Shown here one piece after another: positions 51,790-61,041 of a stretch of DNA of 64,000 nucleotides. Below the pieces are notes generated by a model. That model saw only the letters and a program-made list of their open reading frames with translations, was not told the DNA's origin and did not search any database. Each line of letters starts with the position of its first letter. The stretch's first letter is position 1. The translations under genes and the position numbers were made by a program. Origin of the DNA: an uncultured Rubrobacteraceae bacterium (GTDB lineage: Bacteria; Actinomycetota; Rubrobacteria; Rubrobacterales; Rubrobacteraceae); the NCBI GenBank assembly GCA_902806055.1, contig CADCVD010000164.1, positions 1 through 64,000 on the forward strand, given 5' to 3'.

Positions 51790-52679
51790 GGGTCTCCCGC
51801 TCCGTGCTGGCCGTCCCCGGCTCGAAGTGGAAGATGATAGAGAGGGGTCCGCTCTCCGGGGCGGACCTCTTCTTCCTCGACCTCGAAGACGCCGTCGCCC
51901 CGAACGAGAAGGCCGCCGCCCGGGAGAACGTCGTCCGGGCGATAAACGAGCTCGACTGGGACGGGCCGACCTTCTACCGCATGAACTCGCTCGACACGCC
52001 GTACTGGTACAGGGACGTCCTCGAGGTCGTGGAGGAGGCGGGGGAGAGGCTCGACCTGATCCTGGTCCCCAAAGTGGAACGCCCCGAAGACCTCGTAACG
52101 TTAGACACTCTCCTCAAGAGCGTAGAGGCGAGCGCCGATCTAGAGCCCGGAGAGATAAAGCTCGAAGCCCAGATAGAGACGGCCAGGGGTCTGACCAACA
52201 TCGACGCTATAGCCCGTGCCACCGACCGCCTCGAAGCCCTCGTCTTCGGTCCCGGAGACTACGCCGCGAGCGTCAGGATGCCGCATACGAGCATCGGCAC
52301 GATGGACGAGTGGGACGAGGTCTATCCCGGCCACCGTTTCCACTACGCGATGCACCGTATCGTCGTCGCCGCCCGCGCCGCAGACCTGCGGGCCATAGAC
52401 GGCCCCGTCGCCGACTACCGGGACGAGGAGGGATTGCGCAAGAGTTGTCTCGCCGCCCGTTCTGTGGGCTTCGACGGCAAGTGGTGTATCCACCCGGGGC
52501 AAGTGGAGATCGTAAACGAGGTGTTCTCGCCGACCGAACGAGAGCTGGAATGGGCTAAGAAGGTAGTCTCCGCCTACGAGGAGGCAAACGCTGCCGGGAG
52601 CGGTTCCATAAGCGTGGACGGGCAGATGGTTGACGCCGCCTCCATAAAGATGGCGCAGAACACCCTTGACCTCGCCTAA
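51786..52679 (+). CDS. HpcH/HpaI aldolase, malyl-CoA or citramalyl-CoA lyase-like (CitE family)
   Basis: 297-residue TIM-barrel lyase of the CitE/malyl-CoA lyase group. It begins SRSVLAVPGSKWKMIERG, has LEDAVAPNEKAAAR (metal-binding Glu/Asp), VFGPGDYAASV and WCIHPGQVEIVN. Such enzymes split (S)-malyl-CoA to glyoxylate and acetyl-CoA, or citramalyl-CoA to pyruvate and acetyl-CoA. The start GTG overlaps the glcF TGA by four bases, so it is cotranslated with the oxidase, and glyoxylate is the product of one and possible substrate of the other in reverse. Specific substrate is inferred. Confidence 0.87.
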   Translation: MRVSRSVLAVPGSKWKMIERGPLSGADLFFLDLEDAVAPNEKAAARENVVRAINELDWDGPTFYRMNSLDTPYWYRDVLEVVEEAGERLDLILVPKVERPEDLVTLDTLLKSVEASADLEPGEIKLEAQIETARGLTNIDAIARATDRLEALVFGPGDYAASVRMPHTSIGTMDEWDEVYPGHRFHYAMHRIVVAARAADLRAIDGPVADYRDEEGLRKSCLAARSVGFDGKWCIHPGQVEIVNEVFSPTERELEWAKKVVSAYEEANAAGSGSISVDGQMVDAASIKMAQNTLDLA

Positions 52680-52733
52680 GGGGCAGATGCGAATCAGAAG
52701 AGCAAGCCAAGCGAGCCGGTAAGTCACAGAAAG

Positions 52734-52763
52734 CCCTAAGGCGTGCAGAGCCCGCGCCTAGGG
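52734..52763 (+). terminator. Hairpin downstream of the glcDEF operon
   Basis: Imperfect stem CCCTAAGGCG / CGCCTAGGG with one bulge and an 11-base loop, 55 bases after the lyase stop. No T tract, so low confidence as terminator. Confidence 0.35.
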
Positions 52764-52917
52764 TTAGAGGTTGGGGTAAGCGAGGGGTTCTAGAGGCGGT
52801 TATCCGTGGCACCAGTAGCGTGCCGGCGCGAGTAGAACCGGGCTTAGCGAGCCGGAAGCGTCTGGCGATCGGAGAAGCTATACCCACTTATTTGTAAGAA
52901 CTTACGACGGGAGGCGC

Positions 52918-53861
52918 GTGCACAGAACGATCGAGATCACATCACCTCAGGATTACACGGACTCGTTGCTCCGCGAGCTGGAGAAACTGGAACAAGTGAT
53001 CAACCTGTCCGTCGTGCGTGGGGCGTCGGTCAAACCGCCGGGCGACGTGGCGACGGTGCACGCGCTCAACCGCGGAGCGGATCAGGTGATGAGGCTCGCC
53101 GACGCGGCACGCAAGCGGGGGCAAGTCTCGGTCTCGACCTCCGAGCTGTCGAGCATAGTAGACCCCGAGCACGAGCGGAAGGTCGCCAACGATGTCGACG
53201 AGGCGCTCTGGGAGGAGGCGGAGACCGGTCTGCGCCACCAGAGCCAGATAACGGTGAACTATCTGGTCTTGATGGCCCTCGGCGGCGCGGTCGCCGCTAC
53301 CGGCCTGATAGTGGAGTCGGCGTCTCAGGCTATCTCGGTAATCGCGGCCGCGATCATCGCGCCTGGGTTTGATCCGCTCGCCAAGATCCCCAAGATCCCC
53401 AAGATCCCTATAGGCTTGGCGCTGAGACGATGGGACGTGGCGAGGAGCGGAGTGACGTCGGCGGCGCTCGGCTACCTGACTTTGGTAATCTCCGCGGCGC
53501 TGGCCTTTCTGGTGATGCGCTGGGCGGGCGTGGTAACGACTGGGAAGTTCGTCGGTAACTCTCAGGTGCAGGAACTGGCCGAGCCTACCCTGCGCGACAT
53601 ACTCTTGTCAGCCTGCGGCGCCCTGGCCGGGGTGGTGATGATGCTCTCGTACCGACGCTACCTGATCCCCGGGCGTTGGTAGCGCTGATGATAATAGAGG
53701 CCGTCGCGATGATAGGCATGGCGCTTGCGGCCGGGGAAGCGGCGTTGGCGTACGAAGGGGTAGAGCGACTCGGTCTCGACGTCCTGCTGATCGTCGTGGG
53801 AGGCGTGCTCGTCGTGATGTTCAAGCAAATCGCCTTTCACCGTCGAGCACCGATGGTGTAG
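52918..53861 (+). pseudogene. DUF389 (TIGR00341) membrane protein, broken by a frameshift
   Basis: The first 254 residues carry a soluble N-terminal domain of about 115 residues and the first helices (ITVNYLVLMALGGAVAATG, IIAPGFDPLAKIP), ending in ...YRRYLIPGRW and TAG at 53682. A second frame from 53676 gives LVALMIIEAVAMIGMALAAGEAALAYEG and then KQIAFHRRAP, which is how DUF389 proteins continue. Restoring one base in the GGG run at about 53671 joins IPGALVAL. It is either a real inactivation or a homopolymer sequencing error. GTG 52918 has GGGAGG before it. Confidence 0.82.
53383..53409 (+). repeat. Triple 9-bp repeat inside the DUF389 gene
   Basis: AAGATCCCC at 53383-53391 and 53392-53400, and AAGATCCCT at 53401-53409, encode KIPKIPKIP where relatives usually have one KIP. 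It lengthens the loop between membrane segments by six residues while keeping the frame. Confidence 0.92.
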
Positions 53862-54061
53862 TAGGCTGGCCCGAAACCGCGGCGACTACGCCGACGAAGG
53901 CTTCTTGGTGGGTTTACCTACAACTACTGCCAGAAGCGGCACCAAAGGTTCGAGCAATTTTGGCAGCGTAAGCTCTCTGGCCGACGGTGTTCGGAGTTCT
54001 CCGGTTTCGGGTAGAAACAGATCGAAGCAGTCGTTGGGAGAAGCTTTCGGAAGGAGAAACT

Positions 54062-54460
54062 ATGGCGAACCCCGATCCCAAAACTATCGTCAAAGAGGCA
54101 GGAACCGTCGCGGTCGTCGGGCTCTCCAACGACCCGGAGAAGGCCAGCAACGAGGTCGGCGCTTACCTCATGGAGCAGGGATACCGCATTATTCCTGTGA
54201 ACCCGAAAGAGGATGAAGTACTCGGGGAGCGCGCCTACGATACCGTAGCTGACATCCCCGAACAAGTCGATGTAGTGGACGTCTTCCTACCGTCTGAGAA
54301 GACCCCCGAGATCGCCGAAGATGCCGTCCGGGCCGGAGCCAAAACCCTGTGGCTCCAGGAAAGCATCGAGAGCTCGGAGGCGCGCCGGATCGCCGAAGAA
54401 GGGGGGCTCAACTATGTGGAGAACAGGTGCATGCGTAAGACTCATGAGGGAATGCAGTAA
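54062..54460 (+). CDS. CoA-binding domain protein (YccU-like)
   Basis: 132-residue Rossmann-like CoA-binding protein starting at ATG 54062 with AGGAGAAAC upstream. Conserved VAVVGLSNDPEKASNEVGAYLMEQGY (about 16), VNPKEDEVLGERAYDTVADIP and DVVDVFLPSEKTP are typical of the small YccU family. It binds CoA but has no known catalytic activity. It stands alone; the frame runs further upstream to 53987 but without a convincing start. Confidence 0.9.
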   Translation: MANPDPKTIVKEAGTVAVVGLSNDPEKASNEVGAYLMEQGYRIIPVNPKEDEVLGERAYDTVADIPEQVDVVDVFLPSEKTPEIAEDAVRAGAKTLWLQESIESSEARRIAEEGGLNYVENRCMRKTHEGMQ

Positions 54461-54800
54461 GAGGGCGCCTGGTAGAATCGCATGATGAGATTGTTTAACA
54501 AGGTCTAGTCTCTGACGTGCGGGCGGAGAGACGCCCCGCACGGCGTCAAGGACCTGAAGTACTACTAGGACGACAATACGACTACCCTACGATAGCTAGA
54601 GATATAGAGAGCGTTGTCGCCACGACGCGAAGAGTCCACGCGCTCCTGTATCTTCTGCCGAGCGTCCATGCGTCTCTTATTGCAATATCTCCTACGTAAC
54701 CCAATCGCCAAGTAAGCGTAGCTTCGTAGCACGAGCGAATTTGTACAAGAGAGGTGGAGTCTCACGCTACCTTTGATGTCTCTCTGCTAGGGATCCATCG
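54461..54800. other. Gene-free stretch upstream of trmFO promoter
   Basis: 340 bases without a supported gene. A hairpin with arms TGCGGGCG/CGCCCCGCA (54518-54525 and 54532-54540) extended by GACG/CGTC may end the CoA-binding gene transcript. No repeat of interest. Confidence 0.5.
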
Positions 54801-54828
54801 TCGACAATCGGCTCGTCTAGCATAGAAT
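54801..54828 (+). promoter_or_regulatory. trmFO promoter
   Basis: TCGACA at 54801-54806 and TAGAAT at 54823-54828 with a 16-base spacer; transcription expected near 54835. Both hexamers match consensus in five of six bases. This favours the ATG at 54873 over that at 54843. Confidence 0.6.
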
Positions 54829-54872
54829 AGGCCCGCAATAGCATGAGACGTACGATTTCTTTGGATGGTGAT

Positions 54873-56198
54873 ATGGCTGACGTCACGGTTATAGGAGGCG
54901 GGCTCGCGGGGAGCGAGGCGGCCTGGCAGGCGGCGGAGGCGGGCTGCTTTGTCGAGTTGTGGGAGATGCGGCCGGTAAAGGAGACCCCGGCCCACCGCAC
55001 AGACTCTTTCGCCGAGTTGGTCTGCTCGAACTCGCTCGGAAACACGGCGCTGGAGACGGCTTCGGGACTTCTCAAGGAGGAGTTGAGGCGTCTGGGGTCC
55101 GTGATCCTGCGCTGCGCGGAGGCCAACAGGGTGCCGGCCGGCGGAGCCCTGGGGGTCGCCCGCGAGGACTTCCCCCGGGCTGTCACCGAGACCGTGTACG
55201 CGCACCCGAACATAGAGGTGATCCGAGGGGAGGCAACGGAGCTGCCTGAAGGACCGACCGTTATTGCCACTGGTCCTCTGACCTCCGACTCCCTGGTCGA
55301 GAAGATAGAGAGGCTCTCCGGCGAGACGCTCTACTTCTACGACGCGGCCTCCCCGATACTCCACCGCGAGTCGCTTGACGAGGAGATCATTTACCTCGCC
55401 TCCCGCTACGGTAAGGGCGAGGCGGCCTACCTTAACTGCCCAATGAACAGGGAGCAGTACTACTCCTTTGTCGAGGCTCTAGCGACCGCGGAGCTCTCTC
55501 CTATAAAGAACTTCGAGGAGGATATGTACTTCGAGGGCTGTCTCCCCGTGGAGACCATAGTCCGCCGTGGCGCCGAGACCCTGCGATTCGGCCCGATGAA
55601 GCCGGTCGGGCTGCCGGATCCGAGGACCGGCGAGGAGCCCTACGCCGTCGTACAGCTGAGGCAGGACGACGCCGAGGGCCTGCTCTTCAACATGGTCGGG
55701 TTCCAGACGCGCCTGAAGTGGGGCGAGCAGAGGCGCGTCTTCAAGACCATCCCCGGCCTCGAGAACGCGGACTTCGCCCGTATGGGCGTTATGCACCGCA
55801 ACACCTACCTCCCCGCTAACCGCATGCTCGAAGCCACGATGAGGATAAGGACCGGTGAGGAGCCTCTGTTCTTCGCCGGTCAGCTAACCGGCGTGGAGGG
55901 CTACACCGAGAGCACCGCGATGGGTCATATCGCCGGGACCAACGCGGCGAGGCTCGCGAAAGGCGAGGAGCCCATTACGATGCCGCGCGGCACCATGATG
56001 GGCGCCCTGGCCCACTACATCACCACTAAGGAGGGCACCCTCCAGCCTATTAACTCCAACTGGGGTCTGGTCCCCGCAGTCCCCAAGAAGGAGAACGGGC
56101 GCAGGATCCCCAAGCCGGAGCGGAGGCAGCGGCAGGCACAGACGGCTCTCGGCACGCTCGACGGGTTTCTCGGTGCGAGCGTCGGGGTCGCCGGTTAA
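54873..56198 (+). CDS. trmFO: Methylenetetrahydrofolate--tRNA-(uracil-5-)-methyltransferase TrmFO
   Basis: 441-residue FAD enzyme that methylates U54 in the tRNA T-loop using methylene-THF. The FAD Rossmann motif [14 protein letters not shown] is at the N-terminus, then [20 protein letters not shown] with the conserved CSNSLG, catalytic Cys in the [10 protein letters not shown] segment, and the C-terminal [13 protein letters not shown]. It uses the same folate pool as MetF at 31 kb. ATG 54873 is preferred from the promoter at 54801-54828; ATG 54843 in the same frame would leave only 8 bases of leader. Confidence 0.92.
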   Translation: MADVTVIGGGLAGSEAAWQAAEAGCFVELWEMRPVKETPAHRTDSFAELVCSNSLGNTALETASGLLKEELRRLGSVILRCAEANRVPAGGALGVAREDFPRAVTETVYAHPNIEVIRGEATELPEGPTVIATGPLTSDSLVEKIERLSGETLYFYDAASPILHRESLDEEIIYLASRYGKGEAAYLNCPMNREQYYSFVEALATAELSPIKNFEEDMYFEGCLPVETIVRRGAETLRFGPMKPVGLPDPRTGEEPYAVVQLRQDDAEGLLFNMVGFQTRLKWGEQRRVFKTIPGLENADFARMGVMHRNTYLPANRMLEATMRIRTGEEPLFFAGQLTGVEGYTESTAMGHIAGTNAARLAKGEEPITMPRGTMMGALAHYITTKEGTLQPINSNWGLVPAVPKKENGRRIPKPERRQRQAQTALGTLDGFLGASVGVAG

Positions 56199-57375
56199 GC
56201 TCCCCGTTTTACGGCCCGTTGCAGGGCGTCTGTCTGGCCGGGTTACCGCGGTGTTGCGCAGCATCGCGCCGGGCACGCGAGCAGTGCTCGCGGCCGCTCA
56301 AACGTTCCTCGTCGACAGGACGGTACCACCGCGGCGCTCTGCATATATACAGAACGTCTCCACCGATTCGGCAACGATTGCCTGGGTGAGCGAAGAGCCG
56401 GAAAGGGGCATCGTGGAGTACGGGGAGGGACCGGACCTCGGGCGGATGGTGACAGAGGATCTGGTAAGCAGGCGCCACGCGGTGACGCTGTGCGGCCTCG
56501 ACCCTGGTTCGGATTACCATTACAAGGTGAACGGAGGGGCGACGGGTAGCTTTCTCACCGCCCCCGAGAGCGGTGTCGCCTTCACGTTCGCCGTGATCGG
56601 AGACACCGGAAACGGGGGTAAGCACCAGATGGCGGTGGCCGGGTTGCTAGAATGCGTGAAGCCCGATTTGATCCTACACACCGGCGACGTGGTCTACCCG
56701 AGCGGCGAGGACAAACACTACGACAAGCGTTTCTTCGCCCCTTATCGCGGTGTTATAGGATCGGTGCCTCTCTTCCCGGTCCTCGGCAATCACGACGTGC
56801 AAGAGGACGACGGCGCCGCTTTCTTGAAGAATTTCCACCCGCCGCGCAACAACCCGCTGGGCACCGCCCGCTACTACTCCTTCGACTGGAGCGACGCTCA
56901 CTTCGTAGCACTGGATAGCGAGCTGTATCATGAGGATGCCGGAGGCGACGCCGAGCAGCAGAGGCTCTGGCTGGAGGAGGACCTCTCAGCTACGCGCAAG
57001 CCCTGGCGGTTCGCCTTTTTGCACAGGCCCCTCTACAGTTCTTCCAGGCACGGTGGTGACCAGAAGATACGGGCCGACCTCGCGCCTATATTCTCCCGCC
57101 ACGGCGTACACCTAGTCTTCAGCGGCCACGATCATGTCTACGAGCGTACCCTGCCTATGGATGGAGTGACCTATCTCGTCACCGGAGGGGGCGGCAAGCG
57201 CCTCTACAAGGCTCGCAATAAGGGGTGGACGGCCGCCTCTGCCTCCGCCCATCACGCCACCTTCGTCCGCGTAACGAGAGAGTCCCTTAAACTGGAAGCG
57301 GTGAAGCCCGATGGCACGATACTCGACTGCCTCGATATGCGGGTCGACACGAGAGGTGAGCCGAGCCGAGCCTGA
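56173..57375 (+). CDS. Metallophosphoesterase with N-terminal fibronectin-like domain
   Basis: Up to 400 residues. A purple-acid-phosphatase-like layout: an N-terminal beta-sandwich ([19 protein letters not shown] and a later GSDYHYKVN) then calcineurin-like metallophosphoesterase motifs [27 protein letters not shown], and [12 protein letters not shown]. It has no signal peptide that I can see, so it may be cytoplasmic. The GTG at 56173 overlaps the end of trmFO by 26 bases in another frame; no ribosome-binding site marks any start, and GTG 56251 is an alternative. The substrate is unknown. Confidence 0.82.
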   Translation: MRASGSPVKLPVLRPVAGRLSGRVTAVLRSIAPGTRAVLAAAQTFLVDRTVPPRRSAYIQNVSTDSATIAWVSEEPERGIVEYGEGPDLGRMVTEDLVSRRHAVTLCGLDPGSDYHYKVNGGATGSFLTAPESGVAFTFAVIGDTGNGGKHQMAVAGLLECVKPDLILHTGDVVYPSGEDKHYDKRFFAPYRGVIGSVPLFPVLGNHDVQEDDGAAFLKNFHPPRNNPLGTARYYSFDWSDAHFVALDSELYHEDAGGDAEQQRLWLEEDLSATRKPWRFAFLHRPLYSSSRHGGDQKIRADLAPIFSRHGVHLVFSGHDHVYERTLPMDGVTYLVTGGGGKRLYKARNKGWTAASASAHHATFVRVTRESLKLEAVKPDGTILDCLDMRVDTRGEPSRA

Positions 57376-57425
57376 CAGTGACGACGTTACGACGCGCTGC
57401 GGTCGGGACGCTGGCCGCTTCTAGG

Positions 57426-58382
57426 CTACAGTTTCGCTGGAGCTTCCGCCTGTAAAGCGGCTTCGAGGATAGTCTCGACGAGCTCCTCGAATCTCATCCC
57501 GGCGGCTTCGGCTGCGAGCGGCAACGTGGAGGTCTCAGTGAAGCCGGGGACAGTGTTCGCATCGAGCACCCATGGGACATCACCGTCGAGGATCATATCT
57601 ACCCGTCCGAAGCCGGAGCAGCCTAAAGTGCGGAAGGCGGCCAGAGCGGTCTCTTCGGCCCGGTCGGCGGCGCTGGCGGGGATCTCGGCGGGGATGGCGA
57701 AGTCGGTGGCGCCAGGGGTGTATTTCGCCTCGAAGTCGTAGGAGCCGTCGCGCGGACGCACCTCGACGAGGTTGAGTACGTGCGGTCCCTCGGTGGCAGG
57801 TTCGAGGATGGGGGCTGTGATCTCCGCGCCGGTTACGTATTTCTCCAGCAGGATCTTGCCGTCATAGCCGAACGCTTCGTAGACGGCCTCTAGCAGCCCC
57901 TCGGGGTCTTCGACTTTGGTGAGCCCGAAACCTGAGCCCTGGCGAGCGGGCTTGACGATGAGAGGGTAGCCTAGAGAATCGGCGGCAGGTCTGAGGGCCG
58001 CCGCCGCGCCCATCTCGTGCATCGCCCGACGTAGAAAGGTGCGGAAGGGCGGCGTGGGGACGTCGGCGGCGAGCATCGCGCGCTTTGCGTAGTCCTTATC
58101 CATCGAGCGGATGGAGGAGAGCGGGCCGCTACCGGTGTATGGTATCCCCAGCGTTTCGAGGAGCGCCTGCACGGTCCCGTCCTCGCCGCCGAGGCCGTGC
58201 AGGCAGACGAAGGCGGCCTCAGGGTCGAGCTCCATGAGCCTCTCGGTCGTGCTCTCCTCGACGTCTAGCGGGTGTACCTCGTGGCCGAGGCGTTCGAGCG
58301 CGTGTGTTACCCTGCGGCCCGTGACGAGCGAGACGTCTCGCTCCATGGAGTGGCCGCCTCGCAGGACTACCAGGCGCGCCAC
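57426..58382 (-). CDS. ddl: D-alanine--D-alanine ligase-like ATP-grasp enzyme
   Basis: 318-residue ATP-grasp ligase. The N-terminal GGHSMERDVSLVTGRRV and the central KPARQGSGFGLTKVED are typical of Ddl, with EKYVTGAEITAPIL and DMILDGDVPWVL before the metal site. That site reads DANTVPG where Ddl normally has E-X-N-T-X-PG, so one Mg ligand is Asp rather than Glu; Ddl activity is therefore likely but unproven, and a related dipeptide ligase is possible. It is last in an operon with the aminotransferase, three bases after its stop. Confidence 0.83.
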   Translation of the reverse strand: MARLVVLRGGHSMERDVSLVTGRRVTHALERLGHEVHPLDVEESTTERLMELDPEAAFVCLHGLGGEDGTVQALLETLGIPYTGSGPLSSIRSMDKDYAKRAMLAADVPTPPFRTFLRRAMHEMGAAAALRPAADSLGYPLIVKPARQGSGFGLTKVEDPEGLLEAVYEAFGYDGKILLEKYVTGAEITAPILEPATEGPHVLNLVEVRPRDGSYDFEAKYTPGATDFAIPAEIPASAADRAEETALAAFRTLGCSGFGRVDMILDGDVPWVLDANTVPGFTETSTLPLAAEAAGMRFEELVETILEAALQAEAPAKL

Positions 58383-58385
58383 GGG

Positions 58386-59699
58386 CTATCGCTCCGAATT
58401 GCCGACGGCCGAGCGCGAGGCGCCGTGCTGGGCGCCAAGTTGCGAGCCGCGTTCGAGGTCGCTCCTAAGCTCCATCCGCTCACGCACGACCTCGGCGAGG
58501 AGCTCGATGCCGCGTCTTATCTTTGCCGGCTCCACGAAGGAGAAGTTCAGGCGCATGCAGTTCTTGCCCGCTCCGCCCGAGTAGAAGCCCTCACCCGGTA
58601 CGTAGGCGATGTTGCGCGAGATCGCCAGCGGCAGCATCGAGGTCGCATCCACGTACGAAGGCAGCGTCGCCCATACGAAGAGGCCTCCCTCCGGATGGGT
58701 CCAGTGGACCTCCTTCGGCATGAACTCCGCCAGAGCGTCGAGCATCGCGTCGCGCCGCTCCTTGTAGAGGGCGGTCAGGTGCCTGACGTAAGCCCGCCAG
58801 TTGGCGTGGCGGAAGTAGGAGTGGATGAGCATCTGTGTCAGGTTCGACGAGCAGAGGTCCGCCCCCTGCTTGCCTATGTTGATCTTATGCAGGATTCCCG
58901 GCTGAGCGTGGACCCATCCGAGCCTAACCCCCGGCGCGAAGATCTTGGAGAACGTACCCAGGTAGACTACCCTGTCCGTACCCCCGGTCGACTCCTGCTC
59001 CAGCGCGGCTATGCTCGGTAGCGCCTGACCGTCAAAGCGCAGCATCCCGTAAGGGTTGTCTTCGAGGATGATCAGGTCATACTCCTCCGCTATCTTCAGC
59101 AGCTCACGCCGCCGATCGGCGGCCAGCGTCACTCCGGTCGGGTTCTGAAAGTTGGGGACGGTATAGATGAACTTGACCCGGATGCCTTGCTTGCGGGCTT
59201 TCTTGAGCGCCTCGCGGGCTGGGACGGGCATCATGCCCGCGCGGTCCATCGGGACGTGGATGATCCTGGGCCGGTAAGCGGCGAAGGCGTTCAACGCGCC
59301 TGCGTAAGTCGGTCCCTCGCAGAGCACGGCATCTCCTTCGTCGAGAAAGACCTTCGCGACGAGGTCGAGGCCCTGCTGAGCCCCAGTGGTGATAAAGACG
59401 TCCTCCTGGTTGGCGCGCGTTCCTTCAGCGGCCATAACGTCTACGATAATATCTTTGATGCCTTCGAGCCCGGCGGTTGGACCGTACTGCAGGGCTTGGG
59501 CGCTCTCGGTAGCTACCTGGTCGGAGATCTCGCGGAACGCCTCCTCGCCGAAGGCCCTGGTGTCCGGGAAGCCGCCAGCGAGCGAGATGATGCCGGGCCG
59601 CGAGAGGGTAGCCATCAGGTCGCGGGTCGCCGCGCTCTTCATCCCCTTGACGCGGTTGGCGTACAAGAAATCGAAGCGATCAAGGTCTACGAGCGGCAA
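58386..59699 (-). CDS. PLP-dependent aminotransferase, class I/II (2-aminoadipate type)
   Basis: 437-residue aminotransferase. PLP lysine lies in LGTFSKIFAPGVRLGW (about residue 250), and SLAGGFPDTRAF, TTGAQQGLDLVAKVFLDEGD and DNPYGMLRF are typical of the LysN/2-aminoadipate transaminase-like group. The TTG at 59699 has GAGGGATAACAG upstream. Without a DNA-binding domain it is not a MocR regulator. It follows a hypothetical gene by three bases and precedes the Ddl-like gene by three bases. Substrate is unknown; an amino-acid donor for peptidoglycan is a guess. Confidence 0.9.
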   Translation of the reverse strand: MPLVDLDRFDFLYANRVKGMKSAATRDLMATLSRPGIISLAGGFPDTRAFGEEAFREISDQVATESAQALQYGPTAGLEGIKDIIVDVMAAEGTRANQEDVFITTGAQQGLDLVAKVFLDEGDAVLCEGPTYAGALNAFAAYRPRIIHVPMDRAGMMPVPAREALKKARKQGIRVKFIYTVPNFQNPTGVTLAADRRRELLKIAEEYDLIILEDNPYGMLRFDGQALPSIAALEQESTGGTDRVVYLGTFSKIFAPGVRLGWVHAQPGILHKINIGKQGADLCSSNLTQMLIHSYFRHANWRAYVRHLTALYKERRDAMLDALAEFMPKEVHWTHPEGGLFVWATLPSYVDATSMLPLAISRNIAYVPGEGFYSGGAGKNCMRLNFSFVEPAKIRRGIELLAEVVRERMELRSDLERGSQLGAQHGASRSAVGNSER

Positions 59700-59702
59700 C
59701 TG

Positions 59703-60311
59703 TTATCCCTCTTTTCTGAGATCCGTGTCCATCGGCGCCACGGGTTCGACGTTATTCCAACCAAGCTTTTCGGAGAGTACCTGCCAGAGCTCGGGCGCGA
59801 GCTCGAACCGGCTCGAACTGCACCTTTTACCCCGTACCGAGAGCACTTTTACGCCCTCGCTCCCGGCGGTGAGAGCCTCGGCCTCCGCTGCCGCCCCGAT
59901 TATATACGCCCCTTCGATGAAGGTCTCTCCCTCCATGCTCTCTTTGAGCCGGGAGACGTGTTCCGGCGAGACCACCGGTACGAAGAGGTAACCGGTAGTC
60001 GCCGCGAACATCCCGGCGGGACGCAGCACGAGATCCAACTGCTCTCCCGTCTCCCCTTCCCCGCACAACACATCTTCCAACACGGTCGCGAAGGAGTTCT
60101 CGCCGCCATGGTCTTTTAGCTGCCGCTTCAGAGCCTCCAACTCCTGGAGCTCCGAGACGGAGGGCTCCATAGGGGCAGGCGTCTCCGCGAGAGCTTGCTT
60201 CCAGAGAGCGCGGGGAAAGACGAGCGCGAGATCGCCGGAGTTGGCGAGGATACGAACCTCGCCGTCGGACGCCTCGATCTTCTCAAGGCTCGTCAGCCTT
60301 ACCTCATGCAT
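59703..60311 (-). CDS. Hypothetical protein
   Basis: 202-residue soluble protein. It starts MHEVRLTSLEKIEA and has LALVFPRALW, DGGENSFATVLED-like and VPVVSPEHVSRLKESMEG segments; no domain that I recognise. The ATG at 60311 is the first of the row with the aminotransferase and Ddl-like gene, each three bases apart, so all three probably share one transcript. It could be a regulator or partner of that pathway, but this is only a guess from position. Confidence 0.72.
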   Translation of the reverse strand: MHEVRLTSLEKIEASDGEVRILANSGDLALVFPRALWKQALAETPAPMEPSVSELQELEALKRQLKDHGGENSFATVLEDVLCGEGETGEQLDLVLRPAGMFAATTGYLFVPVVSPEHVSRLKESMEGETFIEGAYIIGAAAEAEALTAGSEGVKVLSVRGKRCSSSRFELAPELWQVLSEKLGWNNVEPVAPMDTDLRKEG

Positions 60312-60345
60312 ACGCCCGACTCTACCACAAAGGATGCGCGGGTTG

Positions 60346-60351
60346 TAGACT
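60346..60351 (+). promoter_or_regulatory. Probable -10 hexamer of a leaderless rdgB message
   Basis: TAGACT ends eight bases before the GTG at 60359; with the normal distance, transcription should begin at 60358 or the start codon itself. No ribosome-binding site precedes the GTG. The -35 region is weak. Confidence 0.45.
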
Positions 60352-60358
60352 CCGTGGC

Positions 60359-60913
60359 GTGGATGCCCTCTTCGTCACCTCCAACCACAATAAGGCCCGC
60401 GAGGCGGCTGAGATCCTGAAGCTAGAGCTGCACACTGTCGCCCTCGAACTCCCCGAGCCACAGGGCCTCGACGTCGCAGAGGTCGCCGCCCAGAAGGCCC
60501 TCGTCGCTCGCGGCGTCCTGGGAGACCCGGATCAGCCCGTACTCGTCGAGGACTCGGGGCTCGTCTTCGAGGCCTGGAACGGGATGCCCGGTGCGCTGAC
60601 GAAGTGGTTCCTGAGGAGCGTCGGCAACGAGGGCCTGCTTCGGATGCTCTCCTTCTACGACGATCGCTCGGCCCGGGCGGTCTGTGCCGTCGCGGTCTCC
60701 TTTACCGGGGGCGACGTGCAAACGTTTATCGGCGAGGTGGAGGGGAGCATAGCGCCCGAGACCTGGGGCGAAGGCGGTTTCGGGTGGGACCCTATCTTTG
60801 TTCCACACGGCCACACGAGAACCTATGCTGAGCTCGGACCGGAGAAGCATAAGGACTCTCACCGCGCCCGCGCCCTGCGCGCCGCTCGGGAGGCGCTCCG
60901 AGCAGAGCACTAG
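60359..60913 (+). CDS. rdgB: Non-canonical purine NTP pyrophosphatase RdgB/HAM1
   Basis: 184-residue house-cleaning enzyme that hydrolyses ITP, dITP and XTP to the monophosphates. The SNHNKAREAAEIL motif (residue 8) and VEDSGLVFEAWNGMPGALTK (about residue 60), together with GWDPIFVPHGHTRTYAEL, identify it. GTG 60359 is chosen because TAGACT lies at the -10 distance. It is divergent from the hypothetical gene operon and stands alone before the pyruvate dehydrogenase genes. Confidence 0.93.
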   Translation: MDALFVTSNHNKAREAAEILKLELHTVALELPEPQGLDVAEVAAQKALVARGVLGDPDQPVLVEDSGLVFEAWNGMPGALTKWFLRSVGNEGLLRMLSFYDDRSARAVCAVAVSFTGGDVQTFIGEVEGSIAPETWGEGGFGWDPIFVPHGHTRTYAELGPEKHKDSHRARALRAAREALRAEH

Positions 60914-60974
60914 ACTAGCCACACTTTGCATAGATACGCGTTGTAGTGTGCTTCGATGGCATGTTACCGGCGTG

Positions 60975-61003
60975 TTTAGCGAGGAACAGGGTCGTGGTAT
61001 TCT
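60975..61003 (+). promoter_or_regulatory. Candidate promoter of the pdhABC operon
   Basis: TTTAGC (60975-60980) and TATTCT (60998-61003) separated by 17 bases; transcription expected near 61010, 32 bases before the GTG at 61042. Confidence 0.4.
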
Positions 61004-61041
61004 TCACGCAGAACGTACCTCAGTCAGGGAAGGGGACGACA

